A DNA stretch of 64,000 nt. Origin: Planctomycetota bacterium (GTDB lineage: Bacteria > Planctomycetota > UBA1135 > GCA-002686595). The DNA lies in NCBI GenBank assembly GCA_014237855.1, contig JABACD010000002.1:62001-126000 (forward strand), read 5' to 3'. Both the position numbers and the translations under genes were made by a program. The notes under the pieces were generated by a model. The model did no database searches. It saw only the letters and a program-made list of their open reading frames with translations, and was not told the DNA's origin. Position 1 is the stretch's first letter. Each line of letters opens with the position of its first letter. Below are positions 43,189 to 51,079 of the stretch, one piece after another.

Positions 43189-44793
43189 TCAGGGGAGGTA
43201 GGGTGCCGCGAATGAAGTCAGGAAGTCCACCAGGCCATCACGCATCACCAGTTCCTTGAAGAGCTCCGAGGCTCTCGGGAACAGCTGCTCCTCGAAGCCG
43301 CCGTCTCCCAGGAACTCGCGCAGGGTGCCGAGTTCTTCCTCGAAGATCGTCGTGACGAGCTCATCATCAACGATTCGGCCATCGTCGAGCTGCACGGCGT
43401 GCTTGCGCCACTGCCAGAGCTGGGTGCGTGAGATCTCAGCCGTGGCTGCGTCCTCCATCAGGTGATCGATGGGGACACATCCATTTCCGGCCAGCCAGGC
43501 TGCCAGGTAGCGGATACCGACATTCACGTTCTGCCTCAGGCCGGCCTCGGTCACATCACCAGCGGGGACACGCAGTAGATCCTCTGCGCTGACGATCACA
43601 TCGTCACGCATCACGTCGAGCTGGTTGGGCTTGCCATTGAGCACCTTGTCAAATTCTTCCAAGGCAGTCGCGACGAGCCCCGGATGGGCAACCCAGGTGC
43701 CATCATGGCCGTCAGTAGCCTCGCGATGCTTGTCGGCCCGAACTCGCTCGAGGGCCTGCTCATTTGCCTTGGGATCGCCTTTGATCGGGATCTGTGCGGC
43801 CATGCCACCCATTGCGTGAGCGCCACGACGATGACAGGTCTTGATCAGGAGCTGGCTGTAGGAACGCATGAAGTGGCGGTCCATTCCGACTTCCCCACGA
43901 TCCGGGAGAGTGCAAGTTGGGTCGGCCCGGTGCTTCTTGATGAAGCTGAAGATGTAGTCCCAACGCCCACAGTTGAGGCCGGCTGCATGATCTTGCAGCT
44001 CGTACAGGATCTCGTCCATCTCGAAGGCTGCCGGAAGCGTCTCAATCAAGACCGTGGCCTTGATGGTGCCCCTGGAGAGTCCCAGCTCCTCCTGAGCCAT
44101 GACGAAGAGGTCGTTCCACAGCCGCGCTTCGAGGTGGCTCTCAAGCTTGGGGAGGTAGAAGTAAGGACCGGTTCCCTTCTCGATCAGCGCATCGGCGTTA
44201 TGAAACAGATAGATGGCGAAGTCAAAGATCCCTGCGGCAACTGGTCTGCCATCGACGACCAGGTGTTTCTCATTGAGGTGCCATCCTCGCGGTCGAACGA
44301 CAAGCGTTGCTAGCTCCTCCCCGAGGGCGTATTGCTTGCCGGAGGTCGGGTGCGTGAAGTCGATCGTGCCGGCAACGGCATCTCGTAGGTTCACCTGGCC
44401 CTGGATGCAGTTCTCCCAGGTCGGGGAGGATGAGTCCTCGAAGTCCGCCATGAAGACCTGGGCACCCGAATTGAGGGCGTTGATCACCATCTTGCGCTCG
44501 GTAGGACCGGTGATCTCGACTCGCCGGTCTTGAAGGTCGGTGGGGGTGGGAGGGACCTTCCAGTTGGACTCGCGTACGGTCCTGGTTTCCTCAAGGAACT
44601 GGGGGCGCCAACCTGAGTCCCAGTCCTTGGCTCGCTCCTTTCTCTGCGCCAGGAGTTCGGTTCTGCGCTCGCGAAACTCGCGCTCGAGGATCGCGACAAA
44701 GTTGAGAGCGTCAGGGGAAACGAGGAACTCCTGCTCGGTCGTCAGGTCGCCGTTGAGGCGAACACTGTCGGCCGTCTGGGTGGATCTTTCCAT
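43189..44793 (-). CDS. aceB: Malate synthase A
   Basis: 534 residues from the ATG at 44793, which has AGGAGG nine bases upstream; the longer frame is not needed. Motifs: DRRVEITGPTERKMVINALNSG, FMADFEDSSSPTW, RPRGWHLNEKHL, and GRWDYIFSFIKKH with the catalytic region. C-terminal RTQLWQWRKHAVQLDDGR. It condenses glyoxylate with acetyl-CoA to malate. With aceA it gives a full glyoxylate bypass, allowing growth on acetate or fatty acids. Confidence 0.97.
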   Translation of the reverse strand: MERSTQTADSVRLNGDLTTEQEFLVSPDALNFVAILEREFRERRTELLAQRKERAKDWDSGWRPQFLEETRTVRESNWKVPPTPTDLQDRRVEITGPTERKMVINALNSGAQVFMADFEDSSSPTWENCIQGQVNLRDAVAGTIDFTHPTSGKQYALGEELATLVVRPRGWHLNEKHLVVDGRPVAAGIFDFAIYLFHNADALIEKGTGPYFYLPKLESHLEARLWNDLFVMAQEELGLSRGTIKATVLIETLPAAFEMDEILYELQDHAAGLNCGRWDYIFSFIKKHRADPTCTLPDRGEVGMDRHFMRSYSQLLIKTCHRRGAHAMGGMAAQIPIKGDPKANEQALERVRADKHREATDGHDGTWVAHPGLVATALEEFDKVLNGKPNQLDVMRDDVIVSAEDLLRVPAGDVTEAGLRQNVNVGIRYLAAWLAGNGCVPIDHLMEDAATAEISRTQLWQWRKHAVQLDDGRIVDDELVTTIFEEELGTLREFLGDGGFEEQLFPRASELFKELVMRDGLVDFLTSFAAPYLP

Positions 44794-45080
44794 GTGGATG
44801 AGCCTCCTGAGAACGCGTTCTGGGGAATTCGAGAGCCACCCGTGATCGAGCAATCGCGGGTTCGTCTCGGAAGTGATCGACCGAACCGACCCCGCGGCGT
44901 GACCACTCCGGCTTCTTTTTCGAGCTGGCTCCGTCCTGAGCTGCCCCTGGGCCCTCGACCCCCTTCAAGGAGGCTTCCGGGGGGGGCTTGAACCCAGGAA
45001 AGTCTTTCGGTGTGGGGGGCTTCTCGTCCTCGGGGCTCGAGGTCAGGGCCAGCGACCCCGAGGGCCCCGGGCGGGCGTGC

Positions 45081-45563
45081 CTAACGCTTGCGGAGGTAGA
45101 TGACCTTCTCGACGCTCGCGTGTACCTCGCCGGCCTCGTCCACCAGGTCGACCTCGTAGCGCCTATCAATGCTGCGCTCTGTTTCCAGCAGCTGCCGAAT
45201 CGTCGCTGTCTCGTTTGGGTCCAGGGTGAAGCGCGCGTAGAGGGTTGATCGCCCTGGTCGGCGAAAGTGAATCGAGGCAGCCTTGTCCCAGATCACGTAA
45301 TCCGAACCCAGTCGACTCATCAACATGAGCATGTAGAACGGATCGACGGCGGCATAGAGAGCACCACCGAAGATGGTCCCCAGGAGGTTTCGATTACGCC
45401 AGCAGAGGGGGAGGCGAACGCGCACGTCCGAGTCATCATGAGCGAAGTGCGTGACACGAGACCCCGATCCACGGAAAGCCGGGTAGAGGTTGATCTTCCA
45501 TCTCCTCTTGCGGGTTGCCCATGACTCGGGCACGGTCGGAGGAGGAAAAGGAGAGGGAGCCAT
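45081..45563 (-). CDS. Hotdog-fold protein (DUF4442, PaaI-type thioesterase-like)
   Basis: 160 residues. YPAFRGSGSRVTHFAHDDSDVRVRLPLCWRNRN then GTIFGGALYAAVDPFYMLMLM (the hotdog helix), and late strands ending VEKVIYLRKR match DUF4442. The helix keeps an Asp (VDPF) as possible catalytic acid. It may act on acyl-CoA or acyl-ACP; substrate unknown. It sits between the PhoD gene (25 bases away) and aceB (287-base gap, GC-rich, no gene seen). Confidence 0.8.
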   Translation of the reverse strand: MAPSPFPPPTVPESWATRKRRWKINLYPAFRGSGSRVTHFAHDDSDVRVRLPLCWRNRNLLGTIFGGALYAAVDPFYMLMLMSRLGSDYVIWDKAASIHFRRPGRSTLYARFTLDPNETATIRQLLETERSIDRRYEVDLVDEAGEVHASVEKVIYLRKR

Positions 45564-45588
45564 GCTCTAGCAGTTACCGCTTAGCTCG

Positions 45589-46869
45589 CTAGTTGGCGGT
45601 TAGCCCTGTCAGATCGAGTTCGACCACGAACAGCGACTTCCCCGCCGCGTTCATGCAGGTGCCAACGAGGCTGGGCGGGGTGCTCTCCATGTTTGCCTCG
45701 AGGAGCAAGAAGGTCTCTTGTTCGCCAACATCGTGGAGCAGGTGCGGGCTTGGGGCATTGGCTGACTCGATGACTGTATTGGCGAGTGGTGAGGTGATCA
45801 GCTCAGTCAGCTGATAACCCACAGAGTCCTCGGTCGGGTACCGCAATGCTCGAGAGCGGTGAATGTCCCCTCCAACGAGGACGACTCCGGAGATCTGATT
45901 GGTGCCCAGGAAGTCGAAGATCGCCTGTCGCTCATACGGGTAGGTCATCCAGTGGTCGCGTTTTCCGGGCCGAGTCGCCCCGTTCCAGATCATCCCCGTG
46001 GCGAGCACCTTGAAGGGGGCTGTGGAGGCCGCGAGACTCTCCCTCAGCCAGGCCCACTGCAGGGAGCCGAGCAGGGTTGGCTTCTCCGGATCGATCGGGG
46101 ACGGCTGGGTCCCTGCAAAGGTCCGTGCATCCAGCAGGAACACCTCGACTGGTCCACGGCGGAAATTGCAGTAGATCCCGGTCTCACCGTTTCCGTAGGA
46201 AGGATTGGCGTGGTTCTCGATGAAGGCCTGGCGAGAGTTCTCCTTTCCCGGGAGCTGACCATCGGTGTCGTTGCGCCCAAAGTCGTGATCGTCCCAGGTG
46301 GCATAGAAGGGAACTGTACCCAGCGCCAGAGCGATCTCCGGAACGGAGTAGAACTCGCGGTAACGCCGACGCTGGACCGCAAGCTCTGTCGAGTCTATGT
46401 AGGGCATGTCGCCCAGCAGTACGAGTGCCTCGGCTCCCTCTTCGAGGATGCGGCCCCAGCCAGCCTGCTTGGGGAAGCGCTTCTCGTTCGCACATGAGGC
46501 AAAGGCGATCTTCACTCGGTCTGAATCGTCTGCCGGGCCGGCCCGGAGACGGCTCAGCTCACCGATGGATTGCCCGTCATGCAGGATCCGATACGAGTAC
46601 TCCTGACCAGGTGCGAGGCCCTCGAGCTCCCAAGAGAGCGTCAGGTCATTCTTCGCCAAGGCGGTTGCTCGCCGGAGGGTGGAGGCTCCTCCATCGGGGG
46701 CCACGACCTGCAGGTCGAACTCACCCTCCTCAGATGCACGCGCCCAGACCCTGGCGCTCCCTGGACCTGCGTGTCCAAGGAAAGGCCCATGGCTCACCTG
46801 CATCTCCGACTCTTGCGTCGTGGAACCGAGTGTGAGCAGGCTACAGCTGAGGCAGACGAGCAGGGTCAT
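45589..46869 (-). CDS. PhoD-like alkaline phosphatase, secreted
   Basis: 426 residues from ATG 46869, which opens a signal peptide (MTLLVCLSCSLLTLGSTTQ); a TTG thirteen codons upstream is less likely. N-terminal Fn3-like domain (GHAGPGSARVWARA), then a metallophosphatase core: FASCANEKRFP, LLGDMPYID, WDDHDFGRNDTDG and VVLVGGDIHRSR. WDDHDFGRND is the canonical PhoD metal motif, better conserved than in the paralogue at 12214. It releases phosphate from phosphodi- and monoesters outside the cell. Confidence 0.92.
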   Translation of the reverse strand: MTLLVCLSCSLLTLGSTTQESEMQVSHGPFLGHAGPGSARVWARASEEGEFDLQVVAPDGGASTLRRATALAKNDLTLSWELEGLAPGQEYSYRILHDGQSIGELSRLRAGPADDSDRVKIAFASCANEKRFPKQAGWGRILEEGAEALVLLGDMPYIDSTELAVQRRRYREFYSVPEIALALGTVPFYATWDDHDFGRNDTDGQLPGKENSRQAFIENHANPSYGNGETGIYCNFRRGPVEVFLLDARTFAGTQPSPIDPEKPTLLGSLQWAWLRESLAASTAPFKVLATGMIWNGATRPGKRDHWMTYPYERQAIFDFLGTNQISGVVLVGGDIHRSRALRYPTEDSVGYQLTELITSPLANTVIESANAPSPHLLHDVGEQETFLLLEANMESTPPSLVGTCMNAAGKSLFVVELDLTGLTAN

Positions 46870-46934
46870 GGTGTACTTTACTGGAACAGCCTGGGAGGGG
46901 ACAGGCAACCGAGCGCTGCCCTCACCGAGCTCGC

Positions 46935-47840
46935 TTACTCGACTGGTTGGACCTGGGGCGCGTAGATCGCGTTCGTACCCGAGAGCACCTCGCGAATTCG
47001 TCTCATGCCCAGTTCGTCCAGAGGTGCGAGGGGCGCACGCAGCTCGGGACCACAGATGCCGAGCTCTGAGAGAGCTGCCTTTAGTGGTGCAGGATTGACG
47101 TCACACTCCAGGACCTCGAGCAGGGGCTCGATCTCGTTCTGGAGTTCACGCCCCATCTCGAGGTCGATGCCACTGCAGCTGGCGGTGATGATACCGGTCA
47201 CATGTCTTGGCGCGAGATTGGCCACGACGCTGACGGCGCCCACGGCGCCAGCACGGCAGTAATCGAAGATCAACCGGTCTTCCCCGCACAGGATTGCAAG
47301 GTCGGTTGTGCAGGCCAGTTCGCGGACGCGGTCAATTGATGTGGAGGTCTCCTTGATGGCGATGATGCTCTCGAAGTTACTGGAGAGCTCCGCCGCTAGC
47401 TCAGGAGTCAGGTCAACACCTGTGCGCTTGGGTACGTTGTAGAGGACAAGAGGCAGGTCGGTGGCCTCTGCGATCTCACCGTAATGCAGGAGCATGCCGC
47501 GCCGGTTCGGGCAGTTGTAGTAGGGCGTGACCACCATGATTGCGTCCACACCCGAAGAGACTGCGAATCGTGCAAGCTCCACAGACGACCTGGTACAGTT
47601 GGTTCCAACGCCGCCGATCAGGCTCAGGCGACCGGCATTGAATTCAACAGCTGCATGCAAGAGGCTGCGGTGCTCGTAGCCGTTGAGTGTGGGGACCTCT
47701 CCTGTCGTGCCAGCCACAACAATGCCATCGGCACCCAGCTCGATGGCTCTCTCGATCATGTTCGACAGTGTGTCGAGATCGAGGCGGCCTCCGCAAAAGG
47801 GAGTGGGAAGTGCGACGTAGCTGCCTTGGATCTGACTCAT
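46935..47840 (-). CDS. dapA: Dihydrodipicolinate synthase family protein
   Basis: About 301 residues. ATG at 47840 (a GTG codon lies directly upstream at 47843), with AGGAG eleven bases upstream. Class I aldolase barrel: GTTGEVPTLNGYEHRSLL, TPYYNCPNRRGM, LYNVPKRTGVDL (Tyr of the triad), and Schiff-base Lys in IIAIKETS. Arg of the entrance and the GAVGAVSVVANL C-terminal segment are present. DapA condenses pyruvate with aspartate semialdehyde for lysine and cell wall; paralogues act on sugar acids, so the exact substrate is not certain. It is 15 bases downstream of pdxJ. Confidence 0.88.
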   Translation of the reverse strand: MSQIQGSYVALPTPFCGGRLDLDTLSNMIERAIELGADGIVVAGTTGEVPTLNGYEHRSLLHAAVEFNAGRLSLIGGVGTNCTRSSVELARFAVSSGVDAIMVVTPYYNCPNRRGMLLHYGEIAEATDLPLVLYNVPKRTGVDLTPELAAELSSNFESIIAIKETSTSIDRVRELACTTDLAILCGEDRLIFDYCRAGAVGAVSVVANLAPRHVTGIITASCSGIDLEMGRELQNEIEPLLEVLECDVNPAPLKAALSELGICGPELRAPLAPLDELGMRRIREVLSGTNAIYAPQVQPVE

Positions 47841-47858
47841 CACGGTGGGCTACTCCTG

Positions 47859-48605
47859 TCAAGATGACGGGTGGTTTCGGGATGTGGTCTCTGCTTCGCG
47901 TATGAGGCTCGCCATGCGGCCGACCGCCTGGTCAACGCCGCTGTAGAGAGACTCGGCAACGATGGCGAAGCCGATGTTCAATTCTTCAATTCCGGGTAGG
48001 CCTGCCACGGGTGCGACGTTCTCATAGTCGAGTCCATGGCCGGCGTTTACAAGTAGGCCGAGCTCCATGGCCAGCATGCTGGCCTGTTGCAGGCGTTCGA
48101 GTTCTGCTTCGCGGGCCGAGCCGGTCGCCAGTGCATAGCGCCCGGTGTGTAGCTCGACGAACATGGCGCCAAGTTCGGCGGAGGCACGGACCTGGTCGAG
48201 TTCAGGGTCGATGAAGAGGCTGACCGCTGCTCCGGTATCGGCGAGGGCTGGGACAACTCCTGTCAACCGGTCGAGCTCTGCGCGGACGTTCAAGCCTCCC
48301 TCGGTTGTGACCTCCTCGCGGCTCTCGGGTACCAGGCAGAACGCGTGTGCTCGACTCTCGAGTGCGATTCCGACGATCTCGGGAGCCAGGCTGAGCTCCA
48401 GGTTCAGTCGCGTTCCAATTGCATCTCGCAGGCGCGAGACATCCTGGTCCTGGACATGGCGTCGGTCGACACGGAGGTGACAGGTGATACCTGCTGCACC
48501 GGCGGCCTCGGCACGGAGTGCCCACTCGACCGGATCTGGAAAGCTCTCGCGACGGGCCTGACGCACCGTCGCGACGTGATCGATATTGACGTGAAGCTTG
48601 GCCAT
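47859..48605 (-). CDS. pdxJ: Pyridoxine 5'-phosphate synthase
   Basis: 248 residues from MAKLHVNIDHVATVRQ, the family start; 72 upstream in-frame codons are not homologous. Motifs: NIDHVATVRQARR, GITCHLRVDRRHVQDQDV (His/Arg), LNLELSL, CLVPESREEVTTEGG, VSLFIDP, ELHTGRYA, NAGHGLDYENV, and ELNIGFAIVAESL. It condenses 1-deoxyxylulose 5-phosphate with 3-amino-1-hydroxyacetone phosphate. It stands head to head with rsmD (145 bases apart). Confidence 0.97.
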   Translation of the reverse strand: MAKLHVNIDHVATVRQARRESFPDPVEWALRAEAAGAAGITCHLRVDRRHVQDQDVSRLRDAIGTRLNLELSLAPEIVGIALESRAHAFCLVPESREEVTTEGGLNVRAELDRLTGVVPALADTGAAVSLFIDPELDQVRASAELGAMFVELHTGRYALATGSAREAELERLQQASMLAMELGLLVNAGHGLDYENVAPVAGLPGIEELNIGFAIVAESLYSGVDQAVGRMASLIREAETTSRNHPSS

Positions 48606-48737
48606 TTGGGGTCGGGCGATGGGGCTGCGTCTACAATCTGATTCTAGCTCGCAGCGAGGAGGGGTCCAAAGGGTCAGCTTCTGCCTTTGTCTGGACTTCC
48701 GGGGCCACGAAGAGTCCGACCTCGGGTGCGAATTCGT

Positions 48738-48743
48738 TAGGCT
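48738..48743 (+). promoter_or_regulatory. Candidate -10 (TAGGCT) before rsmD
   Basis: It ends seven bases before the ATG at 48751, but an AGGAGA sits in the same gap, so it may be coincidental. Confidence 0.2.
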
Positions 48744-48750
48744 CAGGAGA

Positions 48751-49341
48751 ATGCGCATCATCGCCGGAGAACACCGTGGCCGGAGGTTGACGGCTCCCCC
48801 GGGGCTGGGCACCCGGCCCATGCTGGACCGGGTAAGGGAAGCCCTCTTCTCGACACTCGGCCCGGGAATCGAGGGCGCCTACGCCCTCGACCTCTTTGCG
48901 GGCAGTGGGAGCCTGGGTTTCGAGGCCCTCAGCAGGGGGGCAGCCCATGCCAGGTTCGTTGAGAAGAGTCCTGGGGTGGTCTCGATCCTGGAGGACAACG
49001 CACAGGACCTCGGTGTTGCGGGTAAGTCGAGGATCGTGTGTGACAGTGCCCTCTCCGAGGGGGCCTGGGAGGCTCCGGAGGGCGAACCCCGCCGCTGGGC
49101 GGACGTGATCTTCTTCGACCCGCCCTATCCCATGCTCAAGAGCGAGGACCGCTCAGCCCTCTTCCAGGCCGTGCGCGACCTCACGCGGAATGTCCTGCGT
49201 CCAGGAGGGCTGCTGGTCTTTCACACTCCCAGACGTGGCGTGACCGGGCTCGACTTCGATATGGGGCCGGATCTGGATCAGCGGATCTATGGCAGCTCCG
49301 CGCTCTGGTACCTACGAGGAGACGAGGAGGTCGCGACTTGA
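48751..49341 (+). CDS. rsmD: 16S rRNA (guanine966-N2)-methyltransferase
   Basis: 196 residues from ATG 48751 (AGGAGA immediately upstream). SAM-binding motif ALDLFAGSGSLGFEALSRGA, catalytic FFDPPYPM, and N-terminal MRIIAGEHRGRRLTAPPGLGTRPMLDRVREALF typical of RsmD. It methylates G966 of 16S rRNA. The stop overlaps the next start by four bases. Confidence 0.95.
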   Translation: MRIIAGEHRGRRLTAPPGLGTRPMLDRVREALFSTLGPGIEGAYALDLFAGSGSLGFEALSRGAAHARFVEKSPGVVSILEDNAQDLGVAGKSRIVCDSALSEGAWEAPEGEPRRWADVIFFDPPYPMLKSEDRSALFQAVRDLTRNVLRPGGLLVFHTPRRGVTGLDFDMGPDLDQRIYGSSALWYLRGDEEVAT

Positions 49342-50486
49342 CCCGCCTGACAGGCCGACTGCTGGTGGGGGGTGAGCTTCGTCCGGGCGCTCTCACCATC
49401 GAGGGTGAGCGCATCTCAGGCTTGGAGCTCGACGAGCCTGCCTGGGAACCGGCGGATCTGCCCGTGATTGCTCCGGGGCTGATCGACCTTCACATCCATG
49501 GTTTTGCCCTTGCTGACCCTCTCGATGACCTCGAGGGGATGGCCCGGGCCCTCGCCAGGGCCGGAACGACTGGCTTCCTGCCGACCTTGTTTCCTGCGGC
49601 TCCCAGGCGCCTGGGGGCCCAGTGTGCCGACTTTGGGCCACGGCGAGACGCCCTCCCTCCCGAGGTGGCCTCGCCGCTGGGGCTGCACCTGGAGGGTCCC
49701 TTCGTGAACCCTCGCGCCGCCGGAGCCCTGCCTCTCCAGGACCTGGCAGAGCCATCGGTCGCAGCGCTGCGGGAGATCCTGGGCACGGCCAGTGGCGATG
49801 GTCGTGACATCAAGAACGTCACCCTGGCCCCCGAACTCCCTGGAAGTGCTGACCTCGTCGAGGAGCTCGTGCGCTGCGGAGTCCGGGTTTCCATGGGACA
49901 CAGCCTCGCCGGCGCTGAGGAGGCAAGGGCGGCCACGCGTGCCGGGGCACGGGGGGTGACCCACCTCTACAACGCCATGTCCGGCGTCCATCATCGGCAA
50001 ACGGGCCTGGCCGGCATCGCCCTGACCGAAGATCTGCTCTACGCGGAGATCATCGGCGATCTGGTGCACGTGGGCCTCGAGGCCTGGGACCTGGCCCTGC
50101 GCTGCCGCGGTCCCCGGGGGCTCTGCCTGGTGAGTGATGCTCTCGCCGGGGCGGGGACTGGCTGTGATCACTTCCACGTGCATGGGCGAGACCACGAGAT
50201 CCTGGGCGGCACCGCCTACTATCCTGCGGGGCCTGGACGGGAAGAACGTCAGCTAGCTGGTTCTGCCATGAGTCAGCTGGAGATGGTGCGTCGCCTGACA
50301 GAGCAGGGAGTTGTCTCTCTGGCGGATGCTCTGACGATGGCCTCGACCACGCCCGCTCACGCTCTGGGCCTCGAGGCTGAGCGGGGCGTCCTCAGCCCCG
50401 GAGCGCGAGCTGACCTGCTCATCCTGGGTGGTGAGGATCTTCAGCTGATGCAGGTTTGGCTCGCTGGGACATGCCTGTCCGCCTAG
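49338..50486 (+). CDS. nagA: N-acetylglucosamine-6-phosphate deacetylase
   Basis: 382 residues, amidohydrolase barrel: PGLIDLHIHGF metal motif, LHLEGPFVNPRAAGA with the catalytic Glu, MGHSLAGAEEA, THLYNAMSGVHHRQTGLAG, and LVSDALAGAG with the active-site Asp. The C-terminal ALGLEAERGVLSPGARADLLIL is typical. It releases acetate from GlcNAc-6-P, for amino sugar or cell-wall recycling. Translationally coupled to rsmD by an overlap. Confidence 0.95.
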   Translation: MTRLTGRLLVGGELRPGALTIEGERISGLELDEPAWEPADLPVIAPGLIDLHIHGFALADPLDDLEGMARALARAGTTGFLPTLFPAAPRRLGAQCADFGPRRDALPPEVASPLGLHLEGPFVNPRAAGALPLQDLAEPSVAALREILGTASGDGRDIKNVTLAPELPGSADLVEELVRCGVRVSMGHSLAGAEEARAATRAGARGVTHLYNAMSGVHHRQTGLAGIALTEDLLYAEIIGDLVHVGLEAWDLALRCRGPRGLCLVSDALAGAGTGCDHFHVHGRDHEILGGTAYYPAGPGREERQLAGSAMSQLEMVRRLTEQGVVSLADALTMASTTPAHALGLEAERGVLSPGARADLLILGGEDLQLMQVWLAGTCLSA

Positions 50487-50526
50487 TATCACTCACCTTG
50501 CAGAACTAGTGGAGCACAAGATAGCC

Positions 50527-51078
50527 ATGAGGAAAGAGATCGTTCTCCTCGAAGCAGAGTTTGACGCCAAGCTCCAGGTCTACTGGATGCTCAGTGTGAT
50601 CATTGTCCTCTTCGTCAGCGTGGTTGGGATCCCGTTGATCCCGCTCTGGTTGATCTTCGGCCGGGGCCTGCATCGCAAGCAGCTGGAGAACTTGAGCTGC
50701 TCACTCACTGAGCGCACACTCAACCTCAAGCGCGGGGTGATCTTTCAAGTGGAGAAGAACATTCCCCTCGACAAGATTCAGGACGTCGGACTGAGAGAGG
50801 GCCCGATCCTTCGCAGGCTCGGGCTGGCGTCACTCTCAATCGAGACGGCTGGACAGAGTGCACCCCAGGGTGGTGCGGACGCAGCCTTGGTCGGAGTGAT
50901 CGATCCACTTGGCTTTCGCGATGCGGTCCTCAATCAGCGCGAAGCGATCGTTCATAAAGAACTCCCCAAGAGTGACCGGGCCCTCCCTGTACCTCAGGAT
51001 CAGGACTCCGCCGTGCTGGTCGAGATACGCGACAGCCTGCACCGAATTGAAGATGTCCTGAGGGCCGCTGGAAAGTAG
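50527..51078 (+). CDS. Bacterial PH-domain (bPH2/DUF304) membrane protein
   Basis: 183 residues from ATG 50527; a GTG at 50509 gives six more. Two membrane segments near the N-terminus (YWMLSVIIVLFVSVVGIPLIPLWLIF), then a bPH2 domain (LTERTLNLKRGVIFQVEKNIPLDKIQDVGLREGPILRRLGLASLSIETAG). The C-terminal ~60 residues are charged, ending in a helix. Similar proteins anchor at the membrane with unknown function. Confidence 0.85.
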   Translation: MRKEIVLLEAEFDAKLQVYWMLSVIIVLFVSVVGIPLIPLWLIFGRGLHRKQLENLSCSLTERTLNLKRGVIFQVEKNIPLDKIQDVGLREGPILRRLGLASLSIETAGQSAPQGGADAALVGVIDPLGFRDAVLNQREAIVHKELPKSDRALPVPQDQDSAVLVEIRDSLHRIEDVLRAAGK

Positions 51079-51079
51079 C

